Source of the DNA: Mytilisepta virgata
Taxonomy: Eukaryota; Mollusca; Bivalvia; Mytilida; Mytilidae
Assembly: GCA_028015205.1 (NCBI GenBank)
Contig: JAPWFG010000015.1
Location: 3,658,001-3,722,000 of the forward strand
Direction of reading: 5' to 3'
Length of the DNA stretch: 64,000 nucleotides
Made by a program: the position numbers and the translations under genes. The notes below the pieces were generated by a model that saw only the letters and a program-made list of their open reading frames with translations, searched no databases and was not told the DNA's origin. Positions 1 through 13,100 of this stretch are shown here, in pieces (the first letter of the stretch is position 1; every line of letters begins with the position of its first letter).

Positions 1-808
1 CGTCAGTCCTTTTTAAAAAAAAAGTGAATTGAATTGCTGTTTTAGTTTTGATTTTGTAAAAAGCCAAAAATTTTCCTTTCTTTAGACCATGCTTTCCCTC
101 CTGGATATAATAGATTTTTCTGTCACCTGTTGAGACCTCATAACCATTATTTTTCATGTTGATTAATTGACTGAAAGATATTTGGTGGAAAAGAGTGTCA
201 AACTTGTCCAACGATAGATTATTGGCATCAAGTTTTGTTTACTGGTATAAATGATCATCAAAATATAGTACTTCTTATCAAGTTCTTATTGTCTGAAGCT
301 AATTGTAACCAAACTTTTTGAACAATGGTTTTTAGGTAGTCCTCTTTCTAATATTTGTTACTGTTGACTACAAATCATAATAAATGACAAAGCAGACAAT
401 AGTATAACATTGGATCATGTAGGAAAATGAACTTAAAAATCTAAAATCACTGGACTTCTTGGAATCAAACTTGACAGGAGAAGTCTTCTTTTTGAATTGC
501 AACCAATGGACCAGAACATCCAGAAACGCTGCCACAGTAACTCTAAATTCAAAAATGATTTTTATGTAGAAGCGAATAATAAATGAATTTAAATTTGTAT
601 ATATTTATTTCATTTTAGTCGCCAAATTATGTCTAAAGTACAATCAAATTTAAATGGAATATCCCCAAATGAAGTGTGACATACTGCCCAAGGCTGATCA
701 GGAGATTTTTAAATTATGATCAGGAGTTTTGGTCTCACAACTGGGTGATGTTTATTGACATATTTTTATGTTGCTTTAAAGTTTCCTATCCTTTACTGAA
801 GTATATTT
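1..808. other. Non-coding, AT-rich; no gene seen
   Basis: I see no convincing exon, RNA gene or mobile-element terminus here. Open frames are short and lack plausible splice sites. The stretch is either the upstream intron of the gene whose exon starts at 2018 or intergenic sequence. It ends where the AGCTCACC-type dispersed repeat begins. Confidence 0.5.
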
Positions 809-1575
809 TTAGCTCACCTGACCCAAAGAGTAATGTGAGCTATTGCCATCACTGTTTGTCCATCCGTCTTCAGTCCATCAACATTTCTCATTTTGAACTT
901 CTAGAGAACCGCTGAATGGATTGAAACCAACCATGGCATGAATGTTCCTTATGAGTTGCCGAGGAAGTGTTGTTACTTTTTTGCCGATCCGTCATCCAAG
1001 ATGGCTGCCAGCAGGGAACTTAGTTTTACATAGGACCCTATGGGAAATACATACAAAAATCTTCTTCTAGAGAACCGCTGAATGGATTGAAACCGAACAT
1101 GACATGAATGTTCGCTATGAGGTCCTGACCAAGTGTTGTTACTTTGTTGCTGATCCATCATCCAAGATGGCCACCAGCGGGGAACTTAGTTTAACATGGG
1201 ACCCTATGGGAAATACATATACAAAATCTTCTACTAGAGATTGAATGGATTAAAACCAAAAATGGCATGCATGTTCCTTATGAGGTGCCGACCAAGTGTT
1301 GTTACCTTGATGCCGATCTATCATCTAAGATGGCTGCCAGCGGGGGACTTACAAAATGTAGTTTATTTTACATATAGAACCCATTGTGGAAAATACATCC
1401 TAAAATATTCTTCTAGAGAACCACTGTATGGATTGAAACCAAACATAGCATGTGTTGTTACTTTGGTGCCAATCTGCCATCCATGATGGCCGTCAGTGGA
1501 ATACCTAGTTTCTAGGACCCTGGTATGGGAATTATTCTTGCAAATTACTAAATGGATTGAAACCAACCAAATGAA
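809..1575 (+). repeat. AGCTCACC-type dispersed repeat, with internal tandem units
   Basis: This copy opens with TTTTTAGCTCACCTGACC and then carries about four imperfect tandem units of roughly 150-190 bp. Each unit contains a 'tctagagaaccgctgaatgg' type block, a 'tccaagatggctgccag' block and a 'gaccctatgggaaatacat' block. The same family recurs at about 2.5-5.9, 17.5-18.8, 29.7, 34.5, 52.6, 55.8-58.2 and 60.2-61.6 kb. Short open frames in it are by-products of the repeat, not genes. Confidence 0.8.
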
Positions 1576-2017
1576 AATTTATAAAAAAAGAATTTTTAAT
1601 TCATCATAGAGACACAAAAAATTATCATAAAATTATTTTGTTGGATGTTGGAAAAAAAAGGATACTTTTTGGTTAATTAAAACTCATTCTCTAATTCTTT
1701 GTCTGTTTTCAAGGTATCCTATCGGTTGGAGAAAATTTGATAATCCTCCTGTGATTGCCATTCTATTTTCTCAATGGTTTTCGAAGATTTTATAGAATGC
1801 ATAAACAGAGTAATGCCAACGTTAGCAATATTCTACATAATAAAGGCATCTTAATCTCGAGTCTTGGCGAGATTTGAAGGTTTAACTATCGAGACTTTAG
1901 AAATATGATAATCAACTTCTTGCGATCTGAGATTCTATATTTCATGTATCTACATCATAAGTCTACATAGGTCAAAAATCAATTTAATTTTCTGTAAAAC
2001 TGATTTTGAATCTTCAG

Positions 2018-2267
2018 GCTGTCAGTCGATTAAGCTTAGGAAGTCTTGCAGCCGACATTTTAGAATTGAAAGGCCAAACATTAAACTGCACATACAAAAC
2101 AGAAGTGGAAAAATGTATCAAGGAAGACATGAAAAGAATTGAAGATAAAATAGAAGCAATTGAAAAGGACCAATCAAACCTACAGGAAAATATCAAACTT
2201 GTGAAGGATAAGTTAGAAGTTCTAATACAGGAGCAATCAGATCAACATATTCCTAAAAATATTAGAG
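2018..2267 (+). CDS. Coiled-coil exon upstream of the NTPase exon
   Basis: The exon is bounded by a 3' splice site (tcttcag, AG at 2016-2017) and a donor GTAAAA at 2268. It reads in phase 0 at its start and ends in phase 1. It encodes about 83 residues beginning AVSRLSLGSLAADILELKG and continuing as a charged K/E/D-rich helix (EDMKRIEDKIEAIEKDQSNL) typical of a coiled coil. The spare G at 2267 joins with AA at 6220-6221 to give a Glu codon, running into QIEEDIQEWKKD of the NTPase exon, so both exons fit one gene. No ATG starts this frame, so earlier exons must lie upstream, perhaps outside the window. In related molluscan genes a coiled-coil or HEPN-like part commonly precedes a STAND NTPase; that comparison is from memory. 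Confidence 0.6.
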
Positions 2268-2525
2268 GTAAAATATTTTGTGGAGTAACAAATTTTAACT
2301 CGGAAATTTACATAACAAATGATTATACATGAGATCCACATATTAGATCTACATGTAATGTGAGAAACTAACATTGTTATATTGTTGTAAATATGTATAT
2401 TGTGAGAATAAAACAATTCATATATGAAACTTAGATTGCACACAGTAGCAGTTGGTCATATTTTGTACTTTTGAATTAAATACTTTTTTAGACCTTGATT
2501 AAAATTCCATGATTGTTGATGATTT

Positions 2526-3540
2526 TTAGCTCAGCTGACCCAAAGGTCACTTGGCGTCTGTCGTTAGTTAACTTTTACAAAAATCTTCTCCTCTATGATA
2601 TAATGTAATTAAAAAGCAGCAATCAGACCTACAGGAAAATATTAAACCTAAAACGAGTTATACCAAAACCATCAAAGGACAGAGCTATGCACGAGGGAGA
2701 TACTCTTTAGTTTTTGCAAATTTTATATTTATTAACTTGTGAAAACAAATGAATTTTTAGTACAATGAATCTTCCTCCAAAAAAGCTTGACAAAGTTTCA
2801 GCTCATTTGGCCTATAGGCCATTTGAGCTTATGTGATCACTTTGTGTCCGTATTTGTCGGAAAACTTTTACATTTTTATCTTCTCTGAAACTATTTGGCA
2901 TATTGTAACCAAACTAAGTATAAATCATTGATTGAAGGGCCTCTATAAAACGTTCCACCATTGGTTTTGGTTGGATGAACAACATGGTCGCCAGAGGCCA
3001 TCTTGATTTTTGTTCGCCAATTTTAAAAAATCTTCTTTTCTGAAACAGTTCAAACTGCATTATGAAATATTTTGAATCAATGCAGGATTGATGACGACAA
3101 TACCCTCTACAAACGATCCACTCTTGGTTGAGATTCATGCACTCAACCGACAGCTGCGGCTGTTCAAAGTGTCCATTAAACCATATGGGAAAAGACTTTT
3201 TTGTTAATTGCTCAGGAACTAATGGGAAGATTGTAATCAAAGTTGGCAGAAATGATGTTTGGAAAGACCTTTATTAAAGTTCCACCTTTGTTCTGGATGG
3301 ATGAACAACATGGCCGCCAGTTGCCATCTTTGATTATGATTCGTTAGTTTTTCAAAAATCTTCTCCTCTGAAACTACATTATGAAATGTTTTGAAACTTT
3401 GCAGGAAGGATGACAACAATACCCTCTACAAATGGTCCACCTTTGGTTAAAATTCATCGGATCAGCTGATGACTGCAGCTAGTCAAATTAATTATTTTGG
3501 TTTTCCTACAAAGTCCTTTTATTATTGAAACGTAAAGGCC
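2526..3540 (+). repeat. Degenerate AGCTCACC-family repeat, + orientation
   Basis: The blocks ttttagctcagctgaccc (2526) and 'tggccgccagttgccatc' (around 3310) and repeated 'aaaatcttctcctctgaaac' modules identify diverged units of the family. At least three units are visible. It lies in the putative intron. Confidence 0.6.
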
Positions 3541-3654
3541 ATGTGAGCAATTTTTTTTTTTTTTTCACGAAAAATTCTTATGCTTTTATATCATCTGCAT
3601 TATGTCCAGCATCCCCGACTTCCAATGAATATGGCTGCTGTGACTAAAAATAGA

Positions 3655-5300
3655 ACTAGAGGCTCTCAAGAGCCTGTATCGCTCTCCTAGAGTGTCTTGG
3701 CATGTTATAAAACACAGTCCTAAAAGAGTAACATTGCTGTCATTAGTCTGGTTCCAGTTCTGGTTTAAGATATGATGATCTGCAAATTAAATTATCCCAT
3801 ATGGTCCTTTGTTAAACTAAGTTCAGCTTTGGTGACCATGTTGATTGACAGGCCAGGTCTGAAAGGGAACCATGCATCTAATGACCATTGCTGCCAAGTT
3901 AGGTTCCAAATGCCTGAGTGGTTTTAAGACAAGGAGATTTTTTAATGAATTTTCCTATAGGGTCCTATTTTTAACTAAGTTTTGCTGTGGTGGTCAATCT
4001 TGGTTGATATTCTGGGTCATCTGACACAATTCTGACAGAGGACCATTTAAGGACAATTCCTGCCAAGTTAAGTTATAACTGCCTCTGTAGTTTCAGACAA
4101 GAAGATTTTTTAATAAATTTTCCAATAGGGTCCCATGTTAAACTATTTTCAGCTGTGGAGGCCATCTTGGTTGAAAGTCCAGGTCAACAGACACTATTCT
4201 GAAAGAGGACCATCTAAGGACCATTGCTGCTAAGTTTGGTTCCTACCTAACTCAGTGGTTTCATACAAGAAGATTTCTTAATGAATTTTCCATAGGGTCT
4301 GCTGTTAAACTATGTTTGGCTGTGGCTGCCATCTTGGTTGACAGTCCAGGTCATCCGAAACAATTCTGAAAGAGGAACATCTAAGGACCAATTGGTTCCA
4401 ATTGGCTCAGTAGTTAAACACAAGTAGATTTTTGTGTCGCCTGCGGAATTCATTGTCGACACATAGGGATCACTATTGTGTCTTGCATCGTCACAATTTC
4501 CTTCTATCCTCAACTACTTGTAAACCACTCAAAGGAATTTGATGAAACCTTCTCTATGCATTAACCTTATATATATTTCATTTTTAGAAAATTTTAAATT
4601 TTTATTTGTAAAAATTGACGTTTTTGAAAAAAGGGGGGGGGGGGGGGGTAGGGAGGTCAAAACTTCTATCCTCAACTACTCCAATCCACTCAAAGCAATT
4701 TGATGAAACTTTCTCTGTGCATTAACCTTAAGGTGGCTATGGAGGCCATCTTGGTTGATCATCAAGTTCGTAGCACAATATTCTGAAAGAGGACCATCTA
4801 AGGACTATTCCTGCTAAGTTTGGTTCCAATTGTCCCAGTATTTTCAGACAAGAAGATTTTTAAATGAATTTCCCATAGAGTCCTATGTTAAACTAAGGTC
4901 GGCTGTGGCAGCCATCTTGGCTGATCGTCCGGTTCATCGGACACAATTCTGAAAGAGGACCATCTAAGGACCATTCCTTCTAACTTTGGTTCCAATTGGC
5001 TCAGTAGTTTCATGGAAGAATATTTTTAATGAATTTCTTATATAGGGTCTTTGAAAAATCTTCTTATCTGAAAGTATCGGAGCAATTGTAACCAGACTTG
5101 GCAGCATTGGTTCCTGCATGGTCCTCTTTCAGAAATGTGTCCGATGACCTGGACTGCCAACAAAGATAACTGCCACAGCTGAACTAAGTTTTACATAGGA
5201 CACTGTGGAAAAACCAGCCAAATTGACTGTTACACTTAGATTTTTAGTCATGGACAAGTTTAATATGAGGGATACAGGCTCTCATGAGCCTCTAGTTTGG
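3655..5300. repeat. Two AGCTCACC-family copies with outward-facing 3' ends
   Basis: At 3659 the sequence aggctctcaagagcctgtat is the reverse complement of the family 3' end. At 5276-5297 the same 3' end (caggctctcatgagcctcta) appears in + orientation. Between them, 3700-5040 carries about eight tandem units in - orientation (recognised by 'gccatcttggttgac' and 'ctgaaagaggaccatctaag'), and 5040-5290 is in + orientation. A G-run at 4632-4650 interrupts the array. The arrangement suggests two insertions, or a fold-back rearrangement, of one family. Confidence 0.65.
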
Positions 5301-5348
5301 TTTTGCTATTCTTGTGTATCCCAGTGTTCAGCAAACAAAAAACCCAAC

Positions 5349-5880
5349 TTTTTAGCTCACCTGGCCTAAAATGCCATGTGAGCTATTGCCATCAATTTTC
5401 GTCCACTGTCGTAAACTTTCCTTTTAAGATCTTCCCCCCTGAAACCGCTAAAGCAATTGGAACAAAACTTGGCAGCAACGGTGCTGAGGTGGTCCTGTTT
5501 CAGAATTGTTTCTGATGACCCAGCTCGCAATCTAAGATGGCCACAATAGCTGAATATAGTTTAATAAAGGACCCCATGGGGAATGTACTTTTAGATCTTC
5601 TTGTCTGAATCCACTTGGCCAATTGGAACAAAAGTTGACAGAAATATATAGTCTTTAAATGATATTCTTTCGAATTGTATCTGATGACCCTGTCCGCCAT
5701 TGAATATGGCTACCAGAGCCAAACATAGTTTAACATAGTACCTAATGGGAATGTTCACAGAAAGATCTTCTTGTTTGTAACGAGTGAACCAACTGGAACT
5801 TGACAGCAATGGTCCAGGCTGCCATTCAAGATTGATAAAGTCTAGGTGAGCAAGACAGGCTCCTGGGATCCTCAAGTTAG
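5349..5880 (+). repeat. AGCTCACC-family repeat copy
   Basis: It starts at ttttagctcacctggcc and contains two to three internal units ('ccaagatggccac', 'gaccctgtccgccattgaat'). It ends with 'aggtgagcaagacaggctcc', which corresponds to the family 3' end. It lies inside the putative intron 2268-6219. Confidence 0.7.
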
Positions 5881-6219
5881 ATATTACAAACTATTCCACT
5901 ATTGATTTAAGAAATAATTCGTTGATGCCATTTTCTATGCTCATTTTAACATGAGTAGGAATAATATGTGTTAATATTGCTATGTTGGAGTGGAAAATGT
6001 AAACAAATATAACACCTAATCATGATCTAATTGATAGAATATGGCATGTCGCTTAAATAGAGCAGTAGCAGACAACCACATGAATGAGAAGTATTGTAGT
6101 GAATTGGGAAACATGCTATTCGTCAAATTGCATAAAACATATATCTATTTGATCACTGATCAGGATGTATGCAGGTACAGCAACTGTATATATAATGATA
6201 ACTGTTGTATTATTTGCAG

Positions 6220-9200
6220 AACAAATTGAAGAAGATATCCAGGAATGGAAAAAAGATCAGAAGTTTGTTGTAACAAGAGCATCGAAGTTTGTAAAAGACA
6301 AAGTTCTGTCATCTAACGCTGTTGTTGTAACAGGAAGTTCTGGATCAGGTAAATCTTCAATCGTCCATCACGTGGCTTTAGAGTTAAATCAACATGACCA
6401 GTATGAGATTGTAACTTGTGTAACAGGTCCAGCTGACATTATACGATACTATAATTCTAAAAAAAACCAAGTCTTTGTAATAGATGATATTTTTGGCAAA
6501 GAAACGATTAATATTCAAACAATCAACATGTGGAAGGATTACACTGAGAAATTGAAGAAGATATTTGGGAAAGAAAAAGCAGTTGAAAGAACAGATGAGA
6601 GAGTAAAGACAGACACCAATTGTTCAACCAAAATAATAGTTTCATGTCGACTTCACATATATAGAGATCACCATATTGAAAGACTTAAATTATTTGAACT
6701 AGAATGTAATTTGCTTTCCCCAGATTTATGTTTAATGCCAGATGAAAGGTTGTTAATGTTAAAACAATACATTTCAGAAGACACAATCAAAAATATTAAT
6801 CTATGTTTAATTGGTAAATTTGATTTCTTTCCATTACTATGTAAGCTATCAGTTGGAAAATCCTTTGATAAAATTAAACTCATTTTGTCTGAACCATTAG
6901 ACACTATTAAAAATGATATTGAAGAGCTAAGATAAGAGAATCTGCACATTTTTGTTCCCTATGTCTGTGTATAATTTTTAAACTGTTTTAAATTTGATTT
7001 TTTAAATCCAAGGGGTGTTAAGGAAGATATTAAGAACACAATTGAAAACATTTTCAAAGAATGTAAGCTAGATTTAAATCTTCAGGCAGATAGAAATTCG
7101 ATTAAAAAAAGTTTATCAGCTCTTGTTGGCACATTTACCAAGGAGACAAATAGTGTTTATAGTATTATACATGATAAAATTTATGACATTGCAGCTATCA
7201 TATGTGGAAAACATCTTACAGAATGTTTTATAAAGTATGCACCTGGTACATTCATAGGTGATAGATTTATGTTTAAATCTGTTGATAGCCATCAAACCAG
7301 TTTTATACCAGTTGAGGAAGACATTGAAGGAATGTATTTTGAACGTACTGTCCAAGATTTGAGAGAGAATGATATTTATAGCTCCCTACATAATAAACAA
7401 TTAAAGTATGAGAAATACAGAGAAAAGTTAATTACGTACTGGACAGAAAGCAAAGATAAAATAAAATCAGTTTTCACTGAAACGGAATATGTAAAAATGG
7501 ATAGTAGCAATGTTAATGAAAATGGTGTATTCTCATGGTTGTCTAAACCAAAAATAACTACTCCTCTGATAGAAGCAGTAACAGAAGGATATACAGACAT
7601 TGTGAAGTTTCTGATTGAAATAGGATGTACTGTCAATACAGTTAATGATAAGAAGATGTCACCTTTATATAAAGCTTGTGAACTGGGTTATAAAGATACC
7701 ATTAAATTATTACTAGAAAATAATGCTGATGTCTCTCAGTGTGATAATTATGGACATTCACCATTGTATATAGCTTGTGAAGGAGGACATACAGATACAG
7801 TAAAACTGTTACTGGAGAACAATGCTGATGTTTCTCAGTGTGGTAAATATGGACAGCCACCATTGTGTACAGCTTGTAAAGGAGGACATACAGATATAGT
7901 AAAACTGTTATTTGAGAACAATGCTAATGTCTCTCAGTGTAGTAGTTGGGGACAGTCACCATTTTATACAGCTTGTGAAGGAGGATATACAGATATAGTA
8001 AAACTGTTACTGGAGAACAATGCTGATGTCTCTCAGTGTAATAGTAGGGGACAGTCACCATTTTATATAGCTTGTAAAGGAGGATATACAGATATAGTAA
8101 AACTGTTACTGGAAAACAATGGTGATGTCTCTCAGTGTGATATATATGGACAGTCACAATTGTATATAGCTTGTGAAGGAGGACATACAGATACAGTAAA
8201 ACTGTTACTGGAGAGCAATGCTGATGTCTCTCTGTGTGATAAAGATGAAAAATCACCATTGTATATAGCTTGTACAAGAGGATATACAGATATAGTAATA
8301 CTGTTAGTGGAGAACAATGCTGATGTCTCTCTGTGTGATAAAGATGAAAAATCACCATTGTATATAGCTTGTACAAGAGGATATACAGATATAGTAAAAC
8401 TGTTACTGGAGAACAATGCTGATGTCTGTCTGTGTGATAAAGATGGAAAATCACCATTGTATATAGCTTGTAAAGGAGGACATACAGATATAGTAAAACT
8501 GTTACTGGAGAACAATGCTGATGTCTCTCAGTGTAATATTTTGGGACAGTCACCATTTTATATAGCTTGTAAAGGAGGATATACAGATATAGTAAAACTG
8601 TTACTTGAGAACAATGCTAATGTCTCTCAGTGTAATAGTTGGGGACAGTCACCATTTTATACAGCTTGTAAAGGAGGACATAGGGATATAGTGGAACTGT
8701 TAGTTGAGAACAATGCTAATGTCTCTCTGTGTGATGAAGATGGAAAGTCACCATTGTATATAGCTTGTGAAGGAGGACATAGGGATATAGTGGAACTGTT
8801 ACTTGAGAACAATGCTAATGTCTCTCTGTGTAATGAAGATGGAAAGTCACCATTGTATATAGCTTGTAAAGGAGGACATACAGATATAGTAAAACTGTTA
8901 CTGGAGAACAATGCTGATGTCTCTCTGTGTGATGAAGATGGAAAGTCACCATTGTATATAGCTTGTGAAGGAGGACATAGGGATATAGTGGAACTGTTAC
9001 TTGAGAACAATGCTAATGTCTCTCTGTGTGATGAAGATGGAAAGTCACCATTGTATATAGCTTGTGAAGGAGGACATAGGGATATAGTGGAACAGTTACT
9101 TGAGAACAATGCTAATGTCTCTCTGTGTAATGAAGATGGAAAGTCACCATTGTATATAGCTTGTAGAAGAGGACTTACAGAAACAGTAAAACTGTTACTG

Positions 9201-9681
9201 GAAAACAATGCTGATGTCTCTCAGTTTGATATATATGGAAAGTCACCATTGTATATAGCTTGTGAAGGAGGACATAGGGATATAGTGGAACTGTTACTTG
9301 AGAACAATGCTAATGTCTCTCTGTGTGATGAAGATGGAAAGTCACCATTTTATACAGCTTGTAGAAGAGGACATACAGAAACAGTAAAACTGTTACTGGA
9401 GAACAATGCTGATGTCTCTCAGTGTGATAAAGATGGACGGTCACCATTGTATACAGCTTGTGGAGGAGGATATACAGATATAGTAAAACTTTTACTGGAG
9501 AACAATCCTGATGTCTCTCAGTGTGATAAATATGGACAGTCGCCATTGTATATAGCTTGTAAAGGAGGACATACGGATATAGTGAAACTGTTACTTGAGA
9601 ACAATGCTAATGTCTCTCTGTGTGATAAAGATGGAAAGTCACCATTGTATATAGCTTGTAGAACAGGACGTACGGATATAG
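6220..9681 (+). pseudogene. STAND-type P-loop NTPase with ankyrin repeats, 5' part (two in-frame stops)
   Basis: The exon opens after the 3' splice site at 6219. A P-loop GSSGSGKS lies at 6333-6356, and a Walker B-like VFVIDDIFGK follows about 45 residues later. With ATP-sensing and helical regions downstream, this resembles the 'novel STAND' NTPases that act as signalling or immune switches. The frame continues unbroken from 6220 to the ankyrin array except for TAA at 6933-6935 and TAA at 6972-6974. The residues around and between the stops (ENLHIFVPYVCV, then FLNCFKFDFLNPRG) still read as normal protein, so nonsense mutation is more likely than an intron. Ankyrin repeats start near 7558 and run to 9681, where a retrotransposon interrupts the exon; the frame resumes at 14704. 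Either the gene is dead, or translation starts again at an ATG such as 7269 to give an ankyrin-only protein. Confidence 0.7.
7558..9681 (+). repeat. Ankyrin-encoding tandem array, 99-bp period, about 22 units
   Basis: Twenty-one full 33-residue ankyrin units and the start of a further one can be counted. The consensus is SPLYIACKGGHTDIVKLLL followed by ENNADVSQCDKDG. The first unit (TTPLIEAVTEGY) is diverged; those from about 8180 onward are nearly identical at the DNA level, with alternating versions (EGGHRDIVELL and KGGHTDIVKLL). Ankyrin repeats form elongated protein-binding solenoids and usually act as the recognition part of the molecule. High DNA identity, including at silent sites, points to recent unequal exchange or gene conversion. 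Long antisense open frames here are shadows of the repeat. Confidence 0.9.
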
Positions 9682-10117
9682 ATAAAGATAAGATAAAATT
9701 TATTTTATTTAAGTGTCACATACTGATCATATACAATAAATATATATACATATAAAATCTCAGAACAATTTAAGTTAAAAGATCAGTACCCAGCCTAAAT
9801 AGACTTACGAGACACTCTATTTACAAATAAGACTCGTTATTATATTATGAACAACTTGCAAGTAACATGCTTAAAATAAAACATTTTTTATAGTCATTTT
9901 AAAAAAGGATTAAAAAACAGAAACACGTGATCGACCACATGTGTAAAATAATTAGATTCAAATAATTAAAATATTTGACTTGAAAGTTAAATTAATGATG
10001 AAGTTAAAATTCTAAAAATATATATTCAAAGAATCAATTTATAATAAAAATTTTTAAATAACTTTGACGTAAAAATATTTTCTGAGAGAGATCATATTAG
10101 ACCATGTAAAGAAAAAA
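9682..10117 (-). other. 3' UTR of the retrotransposon
   Basis: This AT-rich non-coding stretch lies between the ORF2 stop and the element 3' terminus. The end is marked by degenerate GATAA-type repeats (on + strand: ataaagataagataaaattt) next to the target duplication. LINE 3' UTRs usually hold the structure recognised by their own reverse transcriptase; I cannot identify that structure by eye. Confidence 0.7.
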
Positions 10118-13100
10118 TCATAAAAATCTTTTCCTCCTTGCATAGAATTTACTTAATGTACTGGCTAACATACTCTGTATTTGCCTACAGTTCATTATTT
10201 CAACAAATTTGTTCTCAACGTTCATGGTATCAAAGTTATCTATATTACTTGAAGCCTTTTGAAAAAGATCATATCTAATGTCAGAGTAAAGGGGACATGT
10301 CATCAAGAAATGTATTTCATTTTCTATAGAGTTAGTATTACAAAATTTACAAAGTCTTTCTTCTAGAGGTGTTTGCGGCCTGGAATATCTGCCCGTTTCT
10401 ATCGCTAACGGTAAAGCTCCACTCCGAAATAGTGCCAATGTTCGTCTTGTAAAGCGCGGGAGCTGACATGTCACATAGTGTTCGGTTTTTACATTACTTT
10501 TATACAGACGGTAAGTTCTCAGTTTATTACCATTAATATTGTTTCTGTCATTGTTTAGGTCTCTGAGGAATTGGTTTTGATCCAGTGTGTTTAACTTATC
10601 CTGGATTGACCGCATAGCAGTTTTAACACTTATATCAGTGTTTGTAACAATATTTGAAGAGTCTATCTCACTTATAAACTTTTCTACTTGCGAATGCCAG
10701 CCTTTTCTGCGACGCGAGGCCCAGGATGCAACTTTTGAAGTGAGTCTGAAGTCATCTGATCTGACAAGTTTACATTTCAGTCTAATACATGAAATTTTCT
10801 GTTTTGTAAAACACGATGTAAGTCCTAAGTCAGCTCGAACAGATAAATTTGACACCCGTTTCCCGACAGCCAGAAAATATTTAGCAGCCTTTGTTTGAAC
10901 ATTGTTAATAACGTTGTGCGAACGAGTTCCCCAGATTCCACTTCCATAGAACAGGATAGGTTCCACCATTGACGTATAGAGTTTATTGTATACATTCCAT
11001 GTCATTCCACCTTCTGAGATGAATTTTCCAAATAATACACCCAGAGCTCTACTAGCTGATTTAGCCAGTTCTTTTACCGCTTTATTCATTGTAAGGTTTT
11101 CATCAAACCAAAGTCCTAAATATTTATAAGAGTCCGCATAAGAAAGATCGTGTGCCCCACAGTAGAAAATGTGTTGTGATAACTGCTCAGACTGAATTCT
11201 GAAGTGCACTACCTTTGTTTTTGCAGGGTTAATTTGAAGTTTACAGTCTTGACACCATGCATCTACTTCGTTTAACATAAGTTGTAATTTTGATTCATCG
11301 GGTGCAATTACGGCAATATCGTCGGCATACAGCAAAATGCTAAGTTGTATATCATCAATAGGTATTCCGCATCTCAAACGGTTAATACGCTCCGTCAAGT
11401 CATTTACATACACAGCAAATAGGCTCGGCGATAGAAGACACCCTTGCTTAACGCCCGTCTGTACATTAAACCATGGTGTTAAAGATTCATTTACTTTGAC
11501 CGCACATTTTACGTTATCATACAATGACTTCAACGCTGATAAAAACTTTCCATTAATTCCAAGTTTCATGAGTTTGTACCACAACATATTTCTCGGAACC
11601 GTATCGAAGGCTTTTCGCATGTCAATGAATGACACAAAAGTCGATTTTCTTGCAATCTTTCTGTCGTTAATTACTGAATAAAGGGTGTGAATATGTTCCT
11701 CACAGCTACGTTTTTCACGGAAACCATTTTGTTCTTCACAGAGTACATTGTTTTCTTCTAACCATGCGTTTAAACGAGTGTTTAAAACATAACAATATAT
11801 CTTACTAGGAACTGAAATTAAAGTTATTCCCCTGTAGTTTAATGGGTTTCTCTTTTCGTCGGATCCGGCTTTAAAAATTGGTTTGATTATTCCAGATGTC
11901 CATTGCTCGGGTAGTTTTCCCAACTCAAAACAGCCGTTGCAGATTGTATATAAAAGTTCGATAGCCGCAGGATTTTTCAGAACCTCTGCCGGGATTTCGT
12001 CGATTCCACATGCTTTCCGGAATTTCGCATGTTCCACTGCTTTAATTATCTCCTCTCGTGTAATAGGATCGTTTAATATAGTAGAATCATAACTGTTATC
12101 ATTGATAGTAGCATTGTTATTAGCCACGTGGTCAGTATTTTGATTTAAAAGATATTCAAAGTCAGTTTTCCATCGGTTGAGCACAAAATGTTTATCTGTC
12201 TGTATATTTCCGTTGTCATCTATTACGGCCCATGGGATAGATTCTTTTCTTTCGTTTGCGATACCCAGTTTTCCGATAGATTTCCAAAAATCTCTTTGAT
12301 CAGACGAAAAAAGTTTCTCTTGTAGTTTCTCTTGTTCGGTAACCACATACCTCCGCTTGAATTTACGGTTTAATTTATCAAAATATTTTCGTTCTGAACA
12401 GTATTTTTCCTTTAAAGTCCTCTTTTGTAAGCTCGAATCATGGGATTTAAGCCAAGCTTTTTCACTAGAACATACTTTATCCCATTGAGTTTGTAAAGTT
12501 TCGTTCCAATAGGGTTTATACATCGATTTCGATTGTTTCGGTCTATTTCGGGAGTAAGTAGGTATCTTGTTGTCCATTTCATCCTTAACTAAAGAACAGA
12601 ATTCGTCGTAAGCCGACTGAATATTTTGATTCACATACATTGAATTTTCAATACGTGTGATTGTGTCTTGAAGAGAGTGCAATATGTTATCATCAAACAT
12701 AAAATTTTCTGGAATAGCATTTAACTTATATTTACGGTTTGAGTATACATTATCCTTGTGAATCTCAAAATTTGATTTAATTTCAGGTATTTTAATTGCA
12801 CATGTAAGAACAGAATGATCAGGTATACTATAAGGATTAAAATTCACTAAATTTATCACATCTGATATTTTGTTAACTTTAAAATCGGACACAAATTCAA
12901 ATTGCTCATACGGCACACAGATATAATCTACGACTGATTTTCCACGAGGTGATATGTACGTAAAATCATTAATGCCAAGTCTTCCATTTAACATTGCAAA
13001 ATTAATATCGGTCAAAAATTCCACAAATAAATCACCATTCAAATTTTCGGTATAATCAATCACCGATCGAGGAGAAATATCATCAACTCCTTCTATGTAA

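Larger units (their letters stand above)
2268..6219 (+). other. Putative 3.95-kb intron filled with dispersed repeats
   Basis: The donor GTAAAA is at 2268 and the acceptor tatttgcag ends at 6219. The phases of the flanking exons agree (1/1). The intron body is almost entirely AGCTCACC-family material in both orientations, including a head-to-head arrangement between 3659 and 5297. It also has a G run of about 17 near 4632-4650. I see no other coding content. Confidence 0.6.

Noticed and set aside
676..1566. Open frames of 60-80 codons within AGCTCACC-family repeats here and at 55-61 kb
   Set aside because: They come from repeat units, change between copies and show no conserved protein.
4630..4652. 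G-runs (also 45420-45456, 47721-47734, 54676-54688, 56284-56293) as functional quadruplexes
   Set aside because: They are homopolymer slippage tracts with no gene context and may be assembly-sensitive; nothing supports a function.
7924..9546. Long - strand open frames with repeating HxYxTERHQHCSPVTVLLY-type peptides
   Set aside because: They are the complement of the ankyrin tandem array; the period is the same 99 bp and there is no sign of independent coding.
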